From contig NZ_CP045997.1 of NCBI RefSeq assembly GCF_010233585.1, forward strand, positions 4,779,284-4,843,283: a stretch of DNA of 64,000 nt, given 5' to 3'. The notes beneath the pieces were generated by a model, which did not search any database, was not told where the DNA came from, and saw only the letters and a program-made list of their open reading frames with translations. Numbering within the stretch: position 1 is the stretch's first letter; each line of letters begins with the position of its first letter. Origin of the DNA: Spirosoma endbachense (GTDB lineage Bacteria; Bacteroidota; Bacteroidia; Cytophagales; Spirosomataceae). Both the position numbers and the translations under genes were made by a program. This document shows positions 9,403 to 19,310 of the stretch, piece after piece.

Positions 9403-11550
9403 TCACTCCTTCATCAATTCGCTCAGAATCTTCTGGGCGGCAATCGAAATGACGGTTCCCGGCCCGAAAACGCCTTTTACGCCCGCGTCGTACAGAAACT
9501 GATAATCCTGTGCCGGAATAACACCCCCGGCAATAACCAGAATATCGTCGCGGCCAATCTTTTTCAGTTCGTCGATGAGTTGGGGCACCAGTGTTTTGTG
9601 GCCTGCTGCCAGGCTCGATACGCCCACAATATGCACATCGTTTTCGGCGGCTTGTCGGGCCACTTCGGCGGGTGTCTGGAATAGCGGCCCCATATCAACA
9701 TCGAAGCCCAGATCGGCGAAGCTGGTGGCAATGATTTTGGCACCCCGGTCGTGACCATCCTGCCCCATTTTGGCAACCAGAATCCGGGGACGTCGACCGT
9801 CGAGTTCGGCGAAGTGATCACTCATCTCACGGGCTAACCGGAAATTCTCATCATCCGATACTTCGGCCGAGTAAATACCCGATACAGCCCGGATCGTGGC
9901 CTTATGGCGGCCAAATGCTTTTTCCATAGCGTCAGAAATTTCACCCAGCGTGGCGCGTTGGCGGGCGGCCTCGACAGCAAGGGTCAGTAGATTCGTTCCG
10001 GCAGTCGGAACCTGGTTCCCGGCTGCTTCTGTAAGTGCGGCAAGCGCGGCTTTTACCCGATCATTGTCCCGAGTTGCCTTTACTCGCTCCAGCCGTTGAA
10101 TCTGAGCTTCCCGCACAGCCTGATTGTCAATGTTGAGGAGTTCGATCGGGGTGTCAGATGCGGGTTTATAGCGATTAACGCCCACGATCACGTCTTTACC
10201 CCCGTCGATACGGGCTTGTTTACGAGCCGCTGCTTCTTCAATGCGTAGTTTGGGCAAACCCGTTTCAATGGCTTTTGTCATGCCACCCAATTTCTCGACT
10301 TCGTCAATCAGGGCCCATGCCTTTTCGGCTAATTCTTTTGTTAGAAATTCAACGTAGTAAGAGCCGCCCCACGGGTCGACCACGCGGGTTATTTCGGTTT
10401 CGTGTTGGAGGTAAAGCTGCGTGTTTCGGGCAATGCGGGCCGAAAAATCGGTTGGTAGCGCAATGGCTTCATCCAGTGAGTTCGTGTGTAAACTCTGTGT
10501 GCCACCAAGTACGGCTGCCAGCGCTTCGATCGTTGTGCGGGCAACATTGTTAAACGGGTCCTGCTCGGTCAGGCTGTAGCCGGAGGTTTGGCAGTGGGTT
10601 CGCAGCGCCAGTGATTTTGAATTTTTAGGATCGAACTGCTTCACAATTTTTGCCCAAAGGAGCCGCCCTGCCCGTAGTTTGGCGATCTCCATGAAGTGGT
10701 TCATGCCAATACCCCAGAAGAACGACAAACGTGGCGCAAAATCGTCGATGCCCATACCCACGCGTAACCCTGTACGAATGTATTCGAGTCCGTCTGCGAG
10801 CGTATAGGCCAGTTCGAGCTGAGCCGGTGCACCCGCTTCGTGCATATGATAGCCGCTGATGCTGATGGAGTTGAACCGGGGCATATGCTGACTGGTGTAC
10901 GCGAAAATGTCACCAACGATTCGCATCGACGGTTCGGGTGGGTAGATGTAGGTATTCCGAACCATAAACTCCTTCAAAATATCGTTCTGAATTGTACCGG
11001 ATAGCTTTTCGGATGGAACGCCCTGTTCCTCGGCCGCAACGATAAAAAACGCCATGATCGGTAATACAGCCCCATTCATCGTCATCGACACCGACATCTG
11101 ATCGAGTGGGATCTGGTCGAACAGAATCTTCATATCTTCCACAGAATCAATGGCTACCCCAGCTTTGCCTACGTCACCCACAACGCGTGGGTGGTCGGAG
11201 TCATAGCCCCGGTGCGTGGCCAGATCGAAAGCAACAGATAAGCCTTTTTGTCCGGCTGCGAGGTTTCTGCGGTAGAACGCGTTCGACTCTTCGGCGGTTG
11301 AAAAACCTGCATATTGGCGGATTGTCCAGGGTTGGCGGACGTACATACTCGCGTATGGCCCACGCAGAAACGGCGGAATTCCAGCCGCATAATTCAGGTG
11401 TTTGGCATCTTCGATATCGCCAGCCGAAAAATGAGGTTTGAGCCTGATGCCTTCAGCGGTGGCGAAGGCGTCAGGCTGTTGAGTGAGATTGGGTGACGGC
11501 TCACGCTGAACGGGCAACTGGGTTTGTATCTTGCTGAAGTCGGGTTTCAT
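9403..11550 (-). CDS. scpA: Methylmalonyl-CoA mutase, large (catalytic) subunit
   Basis: A 715-residue adenosylcobalamin enzyme interconverting (R)-methylmalonyl-CoA and succinyl-CoA. The N-terminal TIM barrel carries [36 protein letters not shown] and [15 protein letters not shown]. The C-terminal B12-binding domain has the DGHDRG motif with the cobalt-ligating His near residue 608, then the GPLFQTP and [10 protein letters not shown] segments. It is downstream of the small-subunit gene with a 12-bp gap, forming the usual mutA-mutB operon for propionate and branched-chain/odd-chain catabolism or succinate-to-propionate conversion. Confidence 0.96.
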   Translation of the reverse strand: MKPDFSKIQTQLPVQREPSPNLTQQPDAFATAEGIRLKPHFSAGDIEDAKHLNYAAGIPPFLRGPYASMYVRQPWTIRQYAGFSTAEESNAFYRRNLAAGQKGLSVAFDLATHRGYDSDHPRVVGDVGKAGVAIDSVEDMKILFDQIPLDQMSVSMTMNGAVLPIMAFFIVAAEEQGVPSEKLSGTIQNDILKEFMVRNTYIYPPEPSMRIVGDIFAYTSQHMPRFNSISISGYHMHEAGAPAQLELAYTLADGLEYIRTGLRVGMGIDDFAPRLSFFWGIGMNHFMEIAKLRAGRLLWAKIVKQFDPKNSKSLALRTHCQTSGYSLTEQDPFNNVARTTIEALAAVLGGTQSLHTNSLDEAIALPTDFSARIARNTQLYLQHETEITRVVDPWGGSYYVEFLTKELAEKAWALIDEVEKLGGMTKAIETGLPKLRIEEAAARKQARIDGGKDVIVGVNRYKPASDTPIELLNIDNQAVREAQIQRLERVKATRDNDRVKAALAALTEAAGNQVPTAGTNLLTLAVEAARQRATLGEISDAMEKAFGRHKATIRAVSGIYSAEVSDDENFRLAREMSDHFAELDGRRPRILVAKMGQDGHDRGAKIIATSFADLGFDVDMGPLFQTPAEVARQAAENDVHIVGVSSLAAGHKTLVPQLIDELKKIGRDDILVIAGGVIPAQDYQFLYDAGVKGVFGPGTVISIAAQKILSELMKE

Positions 11551-11562
11551 AGATCGGTGAGT

Positions 11563-12927
11563 TTACTCAAATTCGGCGGCTAATCGGCGATCGGGTAATA
11601 AACTTGCCGACGTTTCTGACGACTGATTCAGTTGATTCGTGGTTTCATCGGATCGAAACTTCGTGACGCCAACCAATACCTTACCAGCCCTTATTGCGTC
11701 GACTTTAGCCTGATAAGCTTGCTCAATTTCGCCGGGAATAAACCCATCGGCAAATGCTCGTTCAAATCCTCCCCGTTTTTCAACCTCCAGAAACAATGCC
11801 CACGCTGACTCGACCAGCTGTTGGGTCAGATTTTCGAGGTAATACGAACCGGCTGCCGGATCAGCGACTTTGTTCAAATAGCTTTCTTCTTTTAGTAAGA
11901 TCGATATATTTCGGGCAATGCGGTCAGCAAACTCATGATCGGATGCGATGCCTGAAACTGTATCGTAGGGATGAACGGTTAGGGCATCACAGCCGCCCAG
12001 AACGGCCGCCATTGTTTCGGTTGTTGCCCGTAATAAATTGGCGTAAGGAGTAACGGCTGCGTCGTAGAACGTTGAGGTTTGGCAGTGAATAAACAACGAT
12101 GACTGAACTGACTCATAGGCTGTAAGAAATCGGACCAGCAGGACGCGCAGGGCACGAAGCTTGGCGATCTCCATGAAATAATGGGTGCCAACCGATACAG
12201 ACAGCAGCGTTTTGGCAACGAGCTGTTCAATCGTCAAGCCCAGATTGGTCAGATGGTCGTACTGGTCGGCGAGTGATGCCAGCAGAAAGGCCAGTTCCTG
12301 CGTTGCGGTCGCCCCGGCATTGTGGAATAAATGGCTACTGGCGCAGATCGTACGGAACTGAGGAGAGTCGGAAGTGGCTTTCGTGACATCAGCTACAGTC
12401 TGATAATCAGCACCAATGGGTTGTCCGGATTGTAGCCATCGTGCCATCGGATCAGTGAGTAAGCCGCCCCGCAGTTGATAAGGGGCAACGGTTTTCAATG
12501 ATTCAACGAATGCCGTCGGGTGGTTGGTTTTGAAAAAAACAGGGGTGTCACTTAATTTTATCCCGTTCAGTAGCCAGGATAAATCAATATCGGCCGAGGA
12601 GGGCAGGTTAAGAATAAGCGCATCGGCCCCTCGATTGATCGAATCACGTAAAATTATACCGTCAGTTCGTTCGTTGGTGATTTGTCGCTCCGGCACATTG
12701 AGCCAGCCAGGAACTTGCTTTTGTGCCGCCTGTATCGTTTCGAGGGGCAGGCCATTCAGGTCATCGGCTGTGTAATAGGGGTCAACAACAAAACCCTCGT
12801 CAGTAGGCCAACGGAGGCTCTCATACGGAGAATTGCCAGTACTTGTGCTCTTCAGTTCTTTCTGAACCTGCATCAGCCAGGCAGACTTGTCGGCGTCCGG
12901 AAAGAGGTCACTCAAAAGTGGCTCCAT
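11563..12927 (-). CDS. mutA: Methylmalonyl-CoA mutase, small subunit
   Basis: The small-subunit homologue of the large mutase, with a TIM-barrel-like part ([28 protein letters not shown]-type region, VADPAAGSYYLENLT). It lacks the B12-binding domain and has a degenerate active site, as expected. I start at the ATG at 12927 (MEPLLSDLFPDADK) because the 18 upstream in-frame codons do not resemble the family and reach into the divergent dnaA intergenic region. That gives 454 residues. It is first in a two-gene operon with the large subunit. Confidence 0.93.
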   Translation of the reverse strand: MEPLLSDLFPDADKSAWLMQVQKELKSTSTGNSPYESLRWPTDEGFVVDPYYTADDLNGLPLETIQAAQKQVPGWLNVPERQITNERTDGIILRDSINRGADALILNLPSSADIDLSWLLNGIKLSDTPVFFKTNHPTAFVESLKTVAPYQLRGGLLTDPMARWLQSGQPIGADYQTVADVTKATSDSPQFRTICASSHLFHNAGATATQELAFLLASLADQYDHLTNLGLTIEQLVAKTLLSVSVGTHYFMEIAKLRALRVLLVRFLTAYESVQSSLFIHCQTSTFYDAAVTPYANLLRATTETMAAVLGGCDALTVHPYDTVSGIASDHEFADRIARNISILLKEESYLNKVADPAAGSYYLENLTQQLVESAWALFLEVEKRGGFERAFADGFIPGEIEQAYQAKVDAIRAGKVLVGVTKFRSDETTNQLNQSSETSASLLPDRRLAAEFE

Positions 12928-13154
12928 TGAATAATTATAAAGTGCGTAAGTAAAAGTAGTATTTTCTCTTTTTGGGGACAAAAACGCTTTCTTATCCCCG
13001 TAGGTAACGAGTCTGTTGCATTATTCAAAGGGATTACCGTAAGTCATTGACGTTCCGTCTGAAACAATTAATTTTAGCTTAATGAATGATGGGGTAGGCG
13101 TAGTGGTTCAAAAAAAACGCCATCCGGCCCGGTAGTTTCGGTCAGATTATTCCC

Positions 13155-13162
13155 TACATTTG
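13155..13162 (+). promoter_or_regulatory. Candidate Bacteroidota -7 element upstream of dnaA
   Basis: TACATTTG fits the Bacteroidota -7 consensus TAnnTTTG and lies 43 bp before the GTG at 13206. A TTTC (13136-13139) is a poor -33 match at slightly short spacing, so the promoter is tentative. Confidence 0.4.
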
Positions 13163-13205
13163 TCTCCCTTTTTTTGCGACACCAACGTAACAGAAATGTA
13201 CTCCC

Positions 13206-14639
13206 GTGAATGTAACTACCCAGACAACCATGCAGCGTGAAGTGATGACGGTATGGAATCGCTGTCTGAGCGTTATTCGGGAGATTGTACCCGAACAAAG
13301 CTTCAATACATGGTTTGAGCCAATTGTGCCCCTTCGGCTCAGTGGTAATGTACTGACGATTCAGGTCCCGAGTGAATTTTTTTACGAATGGCTTGAAGAA
13401 AACTTCGTTCATGCCCTGCGTAAAGCGCTGGATACGGCCATTGGGCGCGATGGGCAGCTGGAGTATTCAATCATCGTTGACAAAGGCAATGAGCAAAATC
13501 GCCCGCTGACGGTTAATGTGCCAACGACAAAATCTCCCCAGACATCCAAACCCGATAACGTCAATCCCGACATTTTAAAAAGCCCGTTCCAGCTTAAAGA
13601 CCTCGATTCGCTCACGCTTGACTCGTATCTGAATCCCACCTACACCTTCGACAATTATGTGGAAGGAGACTGTAATCGATTGGCGCGGCAGGCTGGCTAT
13701 GCCGTGGCCGAACGTCCGGGCATTACGTCGTTCAACCCGCTCATGATTCACGGGGGAGTAGGGCTTGGCAAAACGCATCTGGTTCAGGCAATTGGGAACT
13801 ACATCAAGAATAACAATCAGAATAAGTTTGTTCTTTATGTAACGTCGGAGAAGTTCACCAACCAGTTTCTGAACGCTATCCGTAGCGATGGTATACGCGA
13901 TTTTACGGCGTTCTATATGCAGGTGGATGTGCTCGTTATTGACGACGTTCAGTTTTTACAGAAAAAAGAGAAGACGCAGGAAATTTTCTTCCATATCTTC
14001 AATCATCTCCATCAGTCTGGTAAACAGATTATTATGACGTCCGACCGTGCTCCGCGGGCATTAGATGGATTGGAAGATCGGCTACTGTCGCGGTTTAAAT
14101 GGGGGCTTTCGGCCGATTTACAGACGCCCGATCTGGAAACGCGCATTGCCATTATTCAGAAAAAACTTCAGGCTGAAGGTATTTATATCGAAGATACCGT
14201 GATCGAGTATCTGGCTCATAGCGTGAATACTAACGTCCGTGAATTAGAGGGTGTTATTGTTTCACTGATGGCGCAGGCATCGCTGAACCGACGCGAAATC
14301 GACCTGGAATTAGCCAAACATACGCTTCGAAACATCGTCGTAGATTCGGAACGTGAAGTCACGATCGATTCGGTTCAGGAGACTGTTGCTGGTTTTTTTA
14401 ACGTAACAATCGCCGATCTAAAGGCAAAGAGCCGCAAACGTGAACTGGTTTATCCGCGTCAGGTGGCTATGTATCTGGCTAAAGAAAAAACGGATCTATC
14501 ACTCAAATCGATTGGCTATCATTTCGGTGGGAGAGACCATAGCACCGTTATTCACGCCATTCAGACAATCAGCGATCAGGTGTCTAAAAATGCCGAAACC
14601 CGTGCTTCGATCGAAAAATTAAAGGCACTTTTTAAATAG
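13206..14639 (+). CDS. dnaA: Chromosomal replication initiator DnaA
   Basis: A 477-residue initiator that binds DnaA boxes and opens the origin. Domain I is at about 10-80 (VWNRCLSVIREIVPEQSFNTWFEP). A linker follows, then the AAA+ domain with Walker A GGVGLGKT (183-190), Walker B VLVIDDVQF and sensor region SRFKWGLSADL. Domain IV has the signature KSIGYHFGGRDHSTVIHA near 437-454. The longest start is the GTG at 13206; ATGs at 13230 and 13245 are also plausible because homology starts around MTVWNRC. The gene is divergent from mutA. No cluster of DnaA boxes was seen nearby. Confidence 0.97.
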   Translation: MNVTTQTTMQREVMTVWNRCLSVIREIVPEQSFNTWFEPIVPLRLSGNVLTIQVPSEFFYEWLEENFVHALRKALDTAIGRDGQLEYSIIVDKGNEQNRPLTVNVPTTKSPQTSKPDNVNPDILKSPFQLKDLDSLTLDSYLNPTYTFDNYVEGDCNRLARQAGYAVAERPGITSFNPLMIHGGVGLGKTHLVQAIGNYIKNNNQNKFVLYVTSEKFTNQFLNAIRSDGIRDFTAFYMQVDVLVIDDVQFLQKKEKTQEIFFHIFNHLHQSGKQIIMTSDRAPRALDGLEDRLLSRFKWGLSADLQTPDLETRIAIIQKKLQAEGIYIEDTVIEYLAHSVNTNVRELEGVIVSLMAQASLNRREIDLELAKHTLRNIVVDSEREVTIDSVQETVAGFFNVTIADLKAKSRKRELVYPRQVAMYLAKEKTDLSLKSIGYHFGGRDHSTVIHAIQTISDQVSKNAETRASIEKLKALFK

Positions 14640-14672
14640 GCTTCGAGAAGTCTATAGCAGGTAGTATAATCG

Positions 14673-15695
14673 ATGAGCCAACTCTCTTCCAGGCAACCTG
14701 CTGATCCTATAATGCCAACGTTTGTGTCTCGGCAGCAACTGGATATAGCTGCCTGGGATGCCTGTGTGCTGGAATCACCGCAACGAATCGTCTATGGCTA
14801 TTCGTGGTATCTGGATGCCGTGTTGCCAGCCCCCGACTGGTGCTGGATGGGGTTAGTCGTGTACGATGAGCGAGGAAAGTATCGGGCTGTAATGCCTGTG
14901 CCACTTCGCCGGAAGCAGGTTTTCGGAATACGGCACCAGTGGGTCGTTCATCAGCCGTTTTTCTGTCAGTTCCTATCCGTTTTCAGCCTTGATACAACCA
15001 TTGACCCTACACTTTTTTTGTTGGTGGTTCAGCAGCGGTTTCGCTATGGGTCTTCATTAAGCCTGAATGTATCGAAACCACTTTCCTCTGAGGTACGAAC
15101 GCTTACGACGCATGTACTTGACTTGTCGGTCGGTTACGATACCGTGTTTAGTCAGTATTCGTCTGATCGCCGATTGAATCTCCGTCGGGCCGAAGCCGCC
15201 AACTGGACTGTTAGTGACTCCTCCGATTTGAATCCGCTTCTAGACCTGTTTCGCCTGAACCATGCTGATGCCATTCGGGGTGGTGTAGCCGATTGGGCCT
15301 ATACGATCTTTGCTGGTCTTGGTGATGAGTTATTTAGGCGAGGGTTCGGCATTTTGCGGTATGCTACGCGAGATGGACGCGTTGAAGCGGGAGCCCTATT
15401 CGTGCGGGAAGGCAACCGAATTATTTACCTGTTTAATGCGGCATCGGAGACCGGACGAAAAAAAAATGCCCGGACGCTCCTGATCGATCAGGTCATCCGG
15501 GACTATGCAGGTCAGAAATTCGTGTTCGATTTCGAGAGTCCGGAGAAGCCCTCTATTGCAGGCTTCTATGAGAGCTTTGGCTCGGCCAGAGAACCATTTT
15601 ATTCCTTTCGATGGAACCGATTAACGGCATTCGAGCGAGTGTTAATCCGCTTAAGTCGTCTGGTCACGTCAAAAAAAGGAAATACAGATGCCTAG
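14673..15695 (+). CDS. GNAT/FemAB-like acyltransferase
   Basis: A 340-residue cytosolic protein that resembles the GNAT-fold Acetyltransf_6/FemAB-like group. An N-terminal half with SWYLDAVLPAPDWCWMGLVVYD is followed by a second GNAT-like half with NLRRAEAANWTV, GALFVREGNRIIYLFNAAS and FDFESPEKPSIAGFYESFG, the last resembling the bound-acyl loop of FemAB-like enzymes. The substrate is unknown; cell-envelope or polysaccharide acyl transfer is typical of the group. It follows dnaA by 33 bp on the same strand and may be read through from it. Its stop codon shares the palindrome CTAG with the stop of the convergent DUF3108 gene. Confidence 0.7.
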   Translation: MSQLSSRQPADPIMPTFVSRQQLDIAAWDACVLESPQRIVYGYSWYLDAVLPAPDWCWMGLVVYDERGKYRAVMPVPLRRKQVFGIRHQWVVHQPFFCQFLSVFSLDTTIDPTLFLLVVQQRFRYGSSLSLNVSKPLSSEVRTLTTHVLDLSVGYDTVFSQYSSDRRLNLRRAEAANWTVSDSSDLNPLLDLFRLNHADAIRGGVADWAYTIFAGLGDELFRRGFGILRYATRDGRVEAGALFVREGNRIIYLFNAASETGRKKNARTLLIDQVIRDYAGQKFVFDFESPEKPSIAGFYESFGSAREPFYSFRWNRLTAFERVLIRLSRLVTSKKGNTDA

Positions 15696-16480
15696 TAATA
15701 TTTCAGTTGCTGTTTCAGGCCACCATTACGTTTCAGGTCCATCACCATCGAGCCAACCCACAAATCAACCTCAACTTTAACCGGAACCTTGTTGGCGTCA
15801 TCGGACACAAAAATACGGATCGATTCTTCGTCCTTAAATAGTTTGTTCTGAGGGAGAACAGGGTTGAGTTTCAGGACGTTGATTTTGCCGAATTTCGTTT
15901 TTATAACATCCTTCCCGCGGTAACGAACCTTCATGTTGTAGACCGTATCGTCGTAGAACGCAGGCAGCTCAATGACCTGCCCATTGTTGATTCGGCTGAA
16001 ATCAAACGTTCGCAGGAAATAGTAGCCACTAATAAAATCATGGACGTTATCGGGAACCTTAAACACGTCGCGTTCAGTACGTTCTTCCGCTTTTACCGTG
16101 TTGGCTTCATGGTTAAAGGTAATGTTTTCCTCTTTGCGATAATTGTTTTCCTGAAGGTTGCTATAGAACTTCTGTGGAAGAATGGCCGAGGTGTCGATGT
16201 ATGACCGCCAGGTATCACGAATACGCGTTACGAGGTCGAAAGCGCCAACAGTACGCCCGTCCACATTGACGCGATAACAGGGCCGTTCATTAACTTTGTA
16301 AACCGTCGGACTAACGTCTACAATAGCTTCGGCCGCGTTCAGAAACCCGTAGTGAACCCGGTATTCAAGATGTTCGCCCGGTCCAAAGCTGGTATTGACC
16401 ACGCGCCGGTAAGCGTTCAGGGCCGAAAAACCAGTTCCCAAAATGGAGATGATACCAAGGCCAATTAAGTACTTCTTCAT
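15692..16480 (-). CDS. DUF3108 domain-containing protein
   Basis: A 262-residue protein with an N-terminal signal or anchor (YLIGLGIISILGTGFSA) and the DUF3108 domain (PF11306), recognisable by FGPGEHLEYRVHYGFLNAAEA and SGYYFLRTFDFS. A repetitive beta structure is expected (LolA/LppX-like lipocalin family in distant comparison). It probably resides in the periplasm or is outer-membrane associated; its function is unknown. It overlaps the convergent acyltransferase gene by 4 bp, and the metallopeptidase gene lies upstream on the same strand with a 28-bp gap, so the two are likely co-transcribed. Confidence 0.85.
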   Translation of the reverse strand: MKKYLIGLGIISILGTGFSALNAYRRVVNTSFGPGEHLEYRVHYGFLNAAEAIVDVSPTVYKVNERPCYRVNVDGRTVGAFDLVTRIRDTWRSYIDTSAILPQKFYSNLQENNYRKEENITFNHEANTVKAEERTERDVFKVPDNVHDFISGYYFLRTFDFSRINNGQVIELPAFYDDTVYNMKVRYRGKDVIKTKFGKINVLKLNPVLPQNKLFKDEESIRIFVSDDANKVPVKVEVDLWVGSMVMDLKRNGGLKQQLKYY

Positions 16481-16508
16481 AGGAACAACCGCCCACTTCG
16501 GGCATCGT

Positions 16509-17555
16509 TTATAAAGATGGATAAGTTTGTTTAAGAAAAGTCAGATACCGTTTAAAGTCTCCGCCAAATTTATGCTCAAATTCCTGCCTGAAGCGATTTT
16601 GTTGCTTTCTATAGGTCAGATAACCAATAAAATACGCATTATTCGGTAGGTTTAGTTTGTCCCAACGTCGTTTTTTTATTGAACGTATCGCATCCTTGCT
16701 CCGTTCGTCGGTAATTGTATCCGACGAGACAACAATCTGCCGGATGGTTTGCCACTTCAATGAGTCTTTAACCGATACAACCGTTGTAATGTTAAATGTT
16801 CGATAGAGACTATCAAGCATTTGGGTTCCACGCAGTATGTGCTGGTCGTACCGTTCATAAAACGCTTTCGTGGCCAAATAGTCACGGTAGGGCGTTGAAT
16901 TTATGCCATATCTCTGAGCCAGAAAGCGCAACGTACCGTACTCGCCCACAAAATCAGCCAGATTCTCGTTATATTCTAAACTGTTTTTGACGAACAATGT
17001 CCCGTGCGTCAATTCGTGAATAATCAGTTCTGCCAGACTTCCTACCGGTCGGTCGAGAAAACTGGACAGGACCGGATCATTCAAAAATCCTAAAGTCGAC
17101 CAGGCCGACACTTCACCTATACGCGTATCGAGGCCTTCTCGTTTCAACTCGGCAACTGTTGAATCAGCCCGATCTTTTTCGAAAAAACCTTTATACGAAA
17201 ACGTGCCAATTATTGGAAAATGCCATTGTCGGGCAACAAGTTGGTAGGGTTCTGCCGCCGTAATAACCCACAGGATTGGCTTTCCATGCTGGTCATAAAA
17301 GGATTCATAGCTACCTGACTTGTCTAACCCAAGCGAGTCAATAGCAAAACGTTTAATTTCGCGGATAAGTTCTATTTTTCGTTTTAATGAGTCCGGATAA
17401 GTCCTATCGGCCAGAACTTCATCAACGGGCTTTGTATTCCATAAAATGCGTAGCTGACCACGGGCCTGCATCCATCCATAACTGACCAGTTCCCGCTGCC
17501 ATATAGCTAAGACAACTAAAATTAATAGTACCCCTAAAGCAATCTTTTTCCACAT
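16509..17555 (-). CDS. Membrane-anchored putative aminopeptidase (PF10023-like)
   Basis: A 348-residue protein with one N-terminal TM segment (KIALGVLLILVVLAIW) and the zinc-peptidase motif HELTH in the segment LAELIIHELTHGTLFVKNSLEYNENLAD, where the downstream Glu is the likely third ligand. This matches the 'predicted aminopeptidase' family PF10023. I chose the ATG at 17555: the upstream extension to 17651 encodes a Cys-rich sequence unlike the family and overlaps a perfect 22-bp inverted repeat. It lies upstream of the DUF3108 gene and is probably in the same transcript. Confidence 0.82.
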   Translation of the reverse strand: MWKKIALGVLLILVVLAIWQRELVSYGWMQARGQLRILWNTKPVDEVLADRTYPDSLKRKIELIREIKRFAIDSLGLDKSGSYESFYDQHGKPILWVITAAEPYQLVARQWHFPIIGTFSYKGFFEKDRADSTVAELKREGLDTRIGEVSAWSTLGFLNDPVLSSFLDRPVGSLAELIIHELTHGTLFVKNSLEYNENLADFVGEYGTLRFLAQRYGINSTPYRDYLATKAFYERYDQHILRGTQMLDSLYRTFNITTVVSVKDSLKWQTIRQIVVSSDTITDERSKDAIRSIKKRRWDKLNLPNNAYFIGYLTYRKQQNRFRQEFEHKFGGDFKRYLTFLKQTYPSL

Positions 17556-17595
17556 ACAAAATCGGAGAATCCGACTACAAACATACAAGATCCAG

Positions 17596-17662
17596 CCGAC
17601 AGTAGGCAGTGGGCAGTAACAATGGGCCTGCGCCAACTGAATACTGCCCACTGCCTACTGTC
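17596..17662. repeat. Perfect 22-bp inverted repeat with GGCAGT-type direct repetition
   Basis: The arms at 17596-17617 and 17641-17662 are perfectly complementary, with a 23-nt loop. Each arm contains GTAGGCAGTGGGCAGTA, in which GGCAGT is repeated. It lies between two tandem minus-strand genes (serine hydrolase stop at 17678, metallopeptidase start at 17555) and has no T-tract, so it resembles a small palindromic repeat element more than a simple terminator. Confidence 0.75.
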
Positions 17663-17677
17663 GACTACCTAATGGAT

Positions 17678-19255
17678 TTAGGCCAGCAAACGCCCCTGCA
17701 ATACAGGCCGGTCGTCTTTTATGGCTGAGTTGAGAATTGCCAGGCTTTTCTTGAATTCGACCTTGACCGTGTCTTTGTCGAAGTTGCAGGTTATGGTCTC
17801 GTAGTGGGCTGTTTCAATAAACCGCACAGTCAACACAAAGGTGTTGGGGTCGGTCCAGGTGCCGCTGGAGGCAATTTTGGTCTGAGTTTCTCCCGGAATC
17901 AGCGTTGGTGTCAATTTTAGCGGCAGCGCAGACAGGTCGGTTTCTTTCTCGACCCAGCGACCCATGCCGCAGTTGATGCGGTGTTCGCCCTTATCGTCCT
18001 GAATTCTGAAAATGCCGCCGTCTTTCCCAAAATTCAGCGAAACCGCTTTGACATGGAGGGCATTTTCGGCGATGTTAAACGTCTTATTGTCGATCTGTGC
18101 GATGATTGGCGAAGTCGACTGCACATTTTGTACAGGAAGAGCCAACGACGTTAGTTTCTGTTTCAGGTCAGTCTGTGCTTTCGCATCCGCTGGCAGTGCT
18201 TTCTCTTTCACGGCTCCCAGAATGTGGTTCCAGACATTGTCCAGAACGGCCTGCATATCGCTGGTTTCGCTTGTGATCGCAACAACCATATCTACTTTGG
18301 GCAGAACGATGCAATACTGACCGTAGGCACCATCGCCCCGATAGGCATCATTCCGACAGCGCCAGAATTGATAGCCGTAACCCTGTAGCCAGTCATTTTC
18401 TTCTTTTTTTCGCGATCCGCCTTTCGATTGGATTTCGAATTTGGTAGCATCCTCAATCCAGTTGGCGGGCAATAATTTCTTGCCATTCCAGACGCCTTTT
18501 TGCAGATAAAGCTGTCCGAATTTGGCGATGTCTTCGGTTTTGACGCGAAGTCCCCATCCGCCGGTATTAATTCCTTGTGGATTGACTTCCCAGTCAGCTC
18601 CTTCGATACCGAGCGGGTCGAAAAGGCGGGGTTTCAGATAAGCCAGCACCGTTTGGCCGGTTAGTTTCTGAACAATGGCCGATAGCATGTAGGTGGCTAT
18701 GCTGTTATAGAGAAAAAATGTGCCGGGCTGATGCTCAACCGGCTGGGCCAGAAATGCTTTCGCCCAGTTCTTTTCAGCACGAACGGCAGGTTCTTTATCA
18801 TGACCTGTCGACATGGTGAGCAAATCTTTCACACGCATGGCCGCCAGATTCTCGCTGACTGTAGCCGGAACATCGTCCGGGAAGAACTTGATAACTTTGT
18901 CGTCGACCGTCAGGCGTTTTTCGGCAACGGCCATGCCAACGGCTGTTGATGTAAAGCTTTTACTCAGCGAATAAAGCGTGTGTTTGAGATCGGGTGCATA
19001 GGGAGCCCACCAGCCTTCGGCTACTACGTTGCCATGACGCAGCACCATCATACTATGCACGTTTAGTTTCTGCGTTTCGACAGCATTGGCAAAATTCAGC
19101 AAACCCGCCGATGATATGCCCTGTGCTTCGGGCGTACTGCGGAGAAGCCTGGTAGTGCCTTTGGCCCATACCTCGCCGGGAAGCGATGAGAGGAGGCCAA
19201 TACCCGCGGCACCAAAACCTAATTGTTTCAGAAAAAGCCTACGATTGAGCTGCAT
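17678..19255 (-). CDS. Tat-exported serine hydrolase (class C beta-lactamase-like)
   Basis: A 525-residue protein with a twin-arginine signal (RRLFLKQLGF then a hydrophobic AAGIGLLSSL). It has a beta-lactamase-related domain (PF00144), with the SxxK motif at S96-K99 (YSLSKSFTS) and the YNSIATYML segment as the YxN motif. The C-terminal 150 residues form an additional beta-rich domain. Such proteins are esterases, peptidases or transpeptidase relatives rather than drug-inactivating lactamases in most cases. It is transcribed alone on the minus strand, 55 bp downstream of lutC. Confidence 0.85.
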   Translation of the reverse strand: MQLNRRLFLKQLGFGAAGIGLLSSLPGEVWAKGTTRLLRSTPEAQGISSAGLLNFANAVETQKLNVHSMMVLRHGNVVAEGWWAPYAPDLKHTLYSLSKSFTSTAVGMAVAEKRLTVDDKVIKFFPDDVPATVSENLAAMRVKDLLTMSTGHDKEPAVRAEKNWAKAFLAQPVEHQPGTFFLYNSIATYMLSAIVQKLTGQTVLAYLKPRLFDPLGIEGADWEVNPQGINTGGWGLRVKTEDIAKFGQLYLQKGVWNGKKLLPANWIEDATKFEIQSKGGSRKKEENDWLQGYGYQFWRCRNDAYRGDGAYGQYCIVLPKVDMVVAITSETSDMQAVLDNVWNHILGAVKEKALPADAKAQTDLKQKLTSLALPVQNVQSTSPIIAQIDNKTFNIAENALHVKAVSLNFGKDGGIFRIQDDKGEHRINCGMGRWVEKETDLSALPLKLTPTLIPGETQTKIASSGTWTDPNTFVLTVRFIETAHYETITCNFDKDTVKVEFKKSLAILNSAIKDDRPVLQGRLLA

Positions 19256-19310
19256 ACGTTCTTAGATAAAAGTATGCAGTCAAAAGCCTGGCCTGAACCG
19301 ATTCTCCTTT

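Noticed and set aside
13010..13206. oriC candidate beside dnaA
   Set aside because: No DnaA-box cluster was found in the dnaA-mutA gap or after dnaA; the nearest resemblance is a weak TTATCC at about 12990.
17596..17662. CRISPR-like repetition
   Set aside because: Only internal GGCAGT duplications within two inverted arms; no spacers and no regular array.
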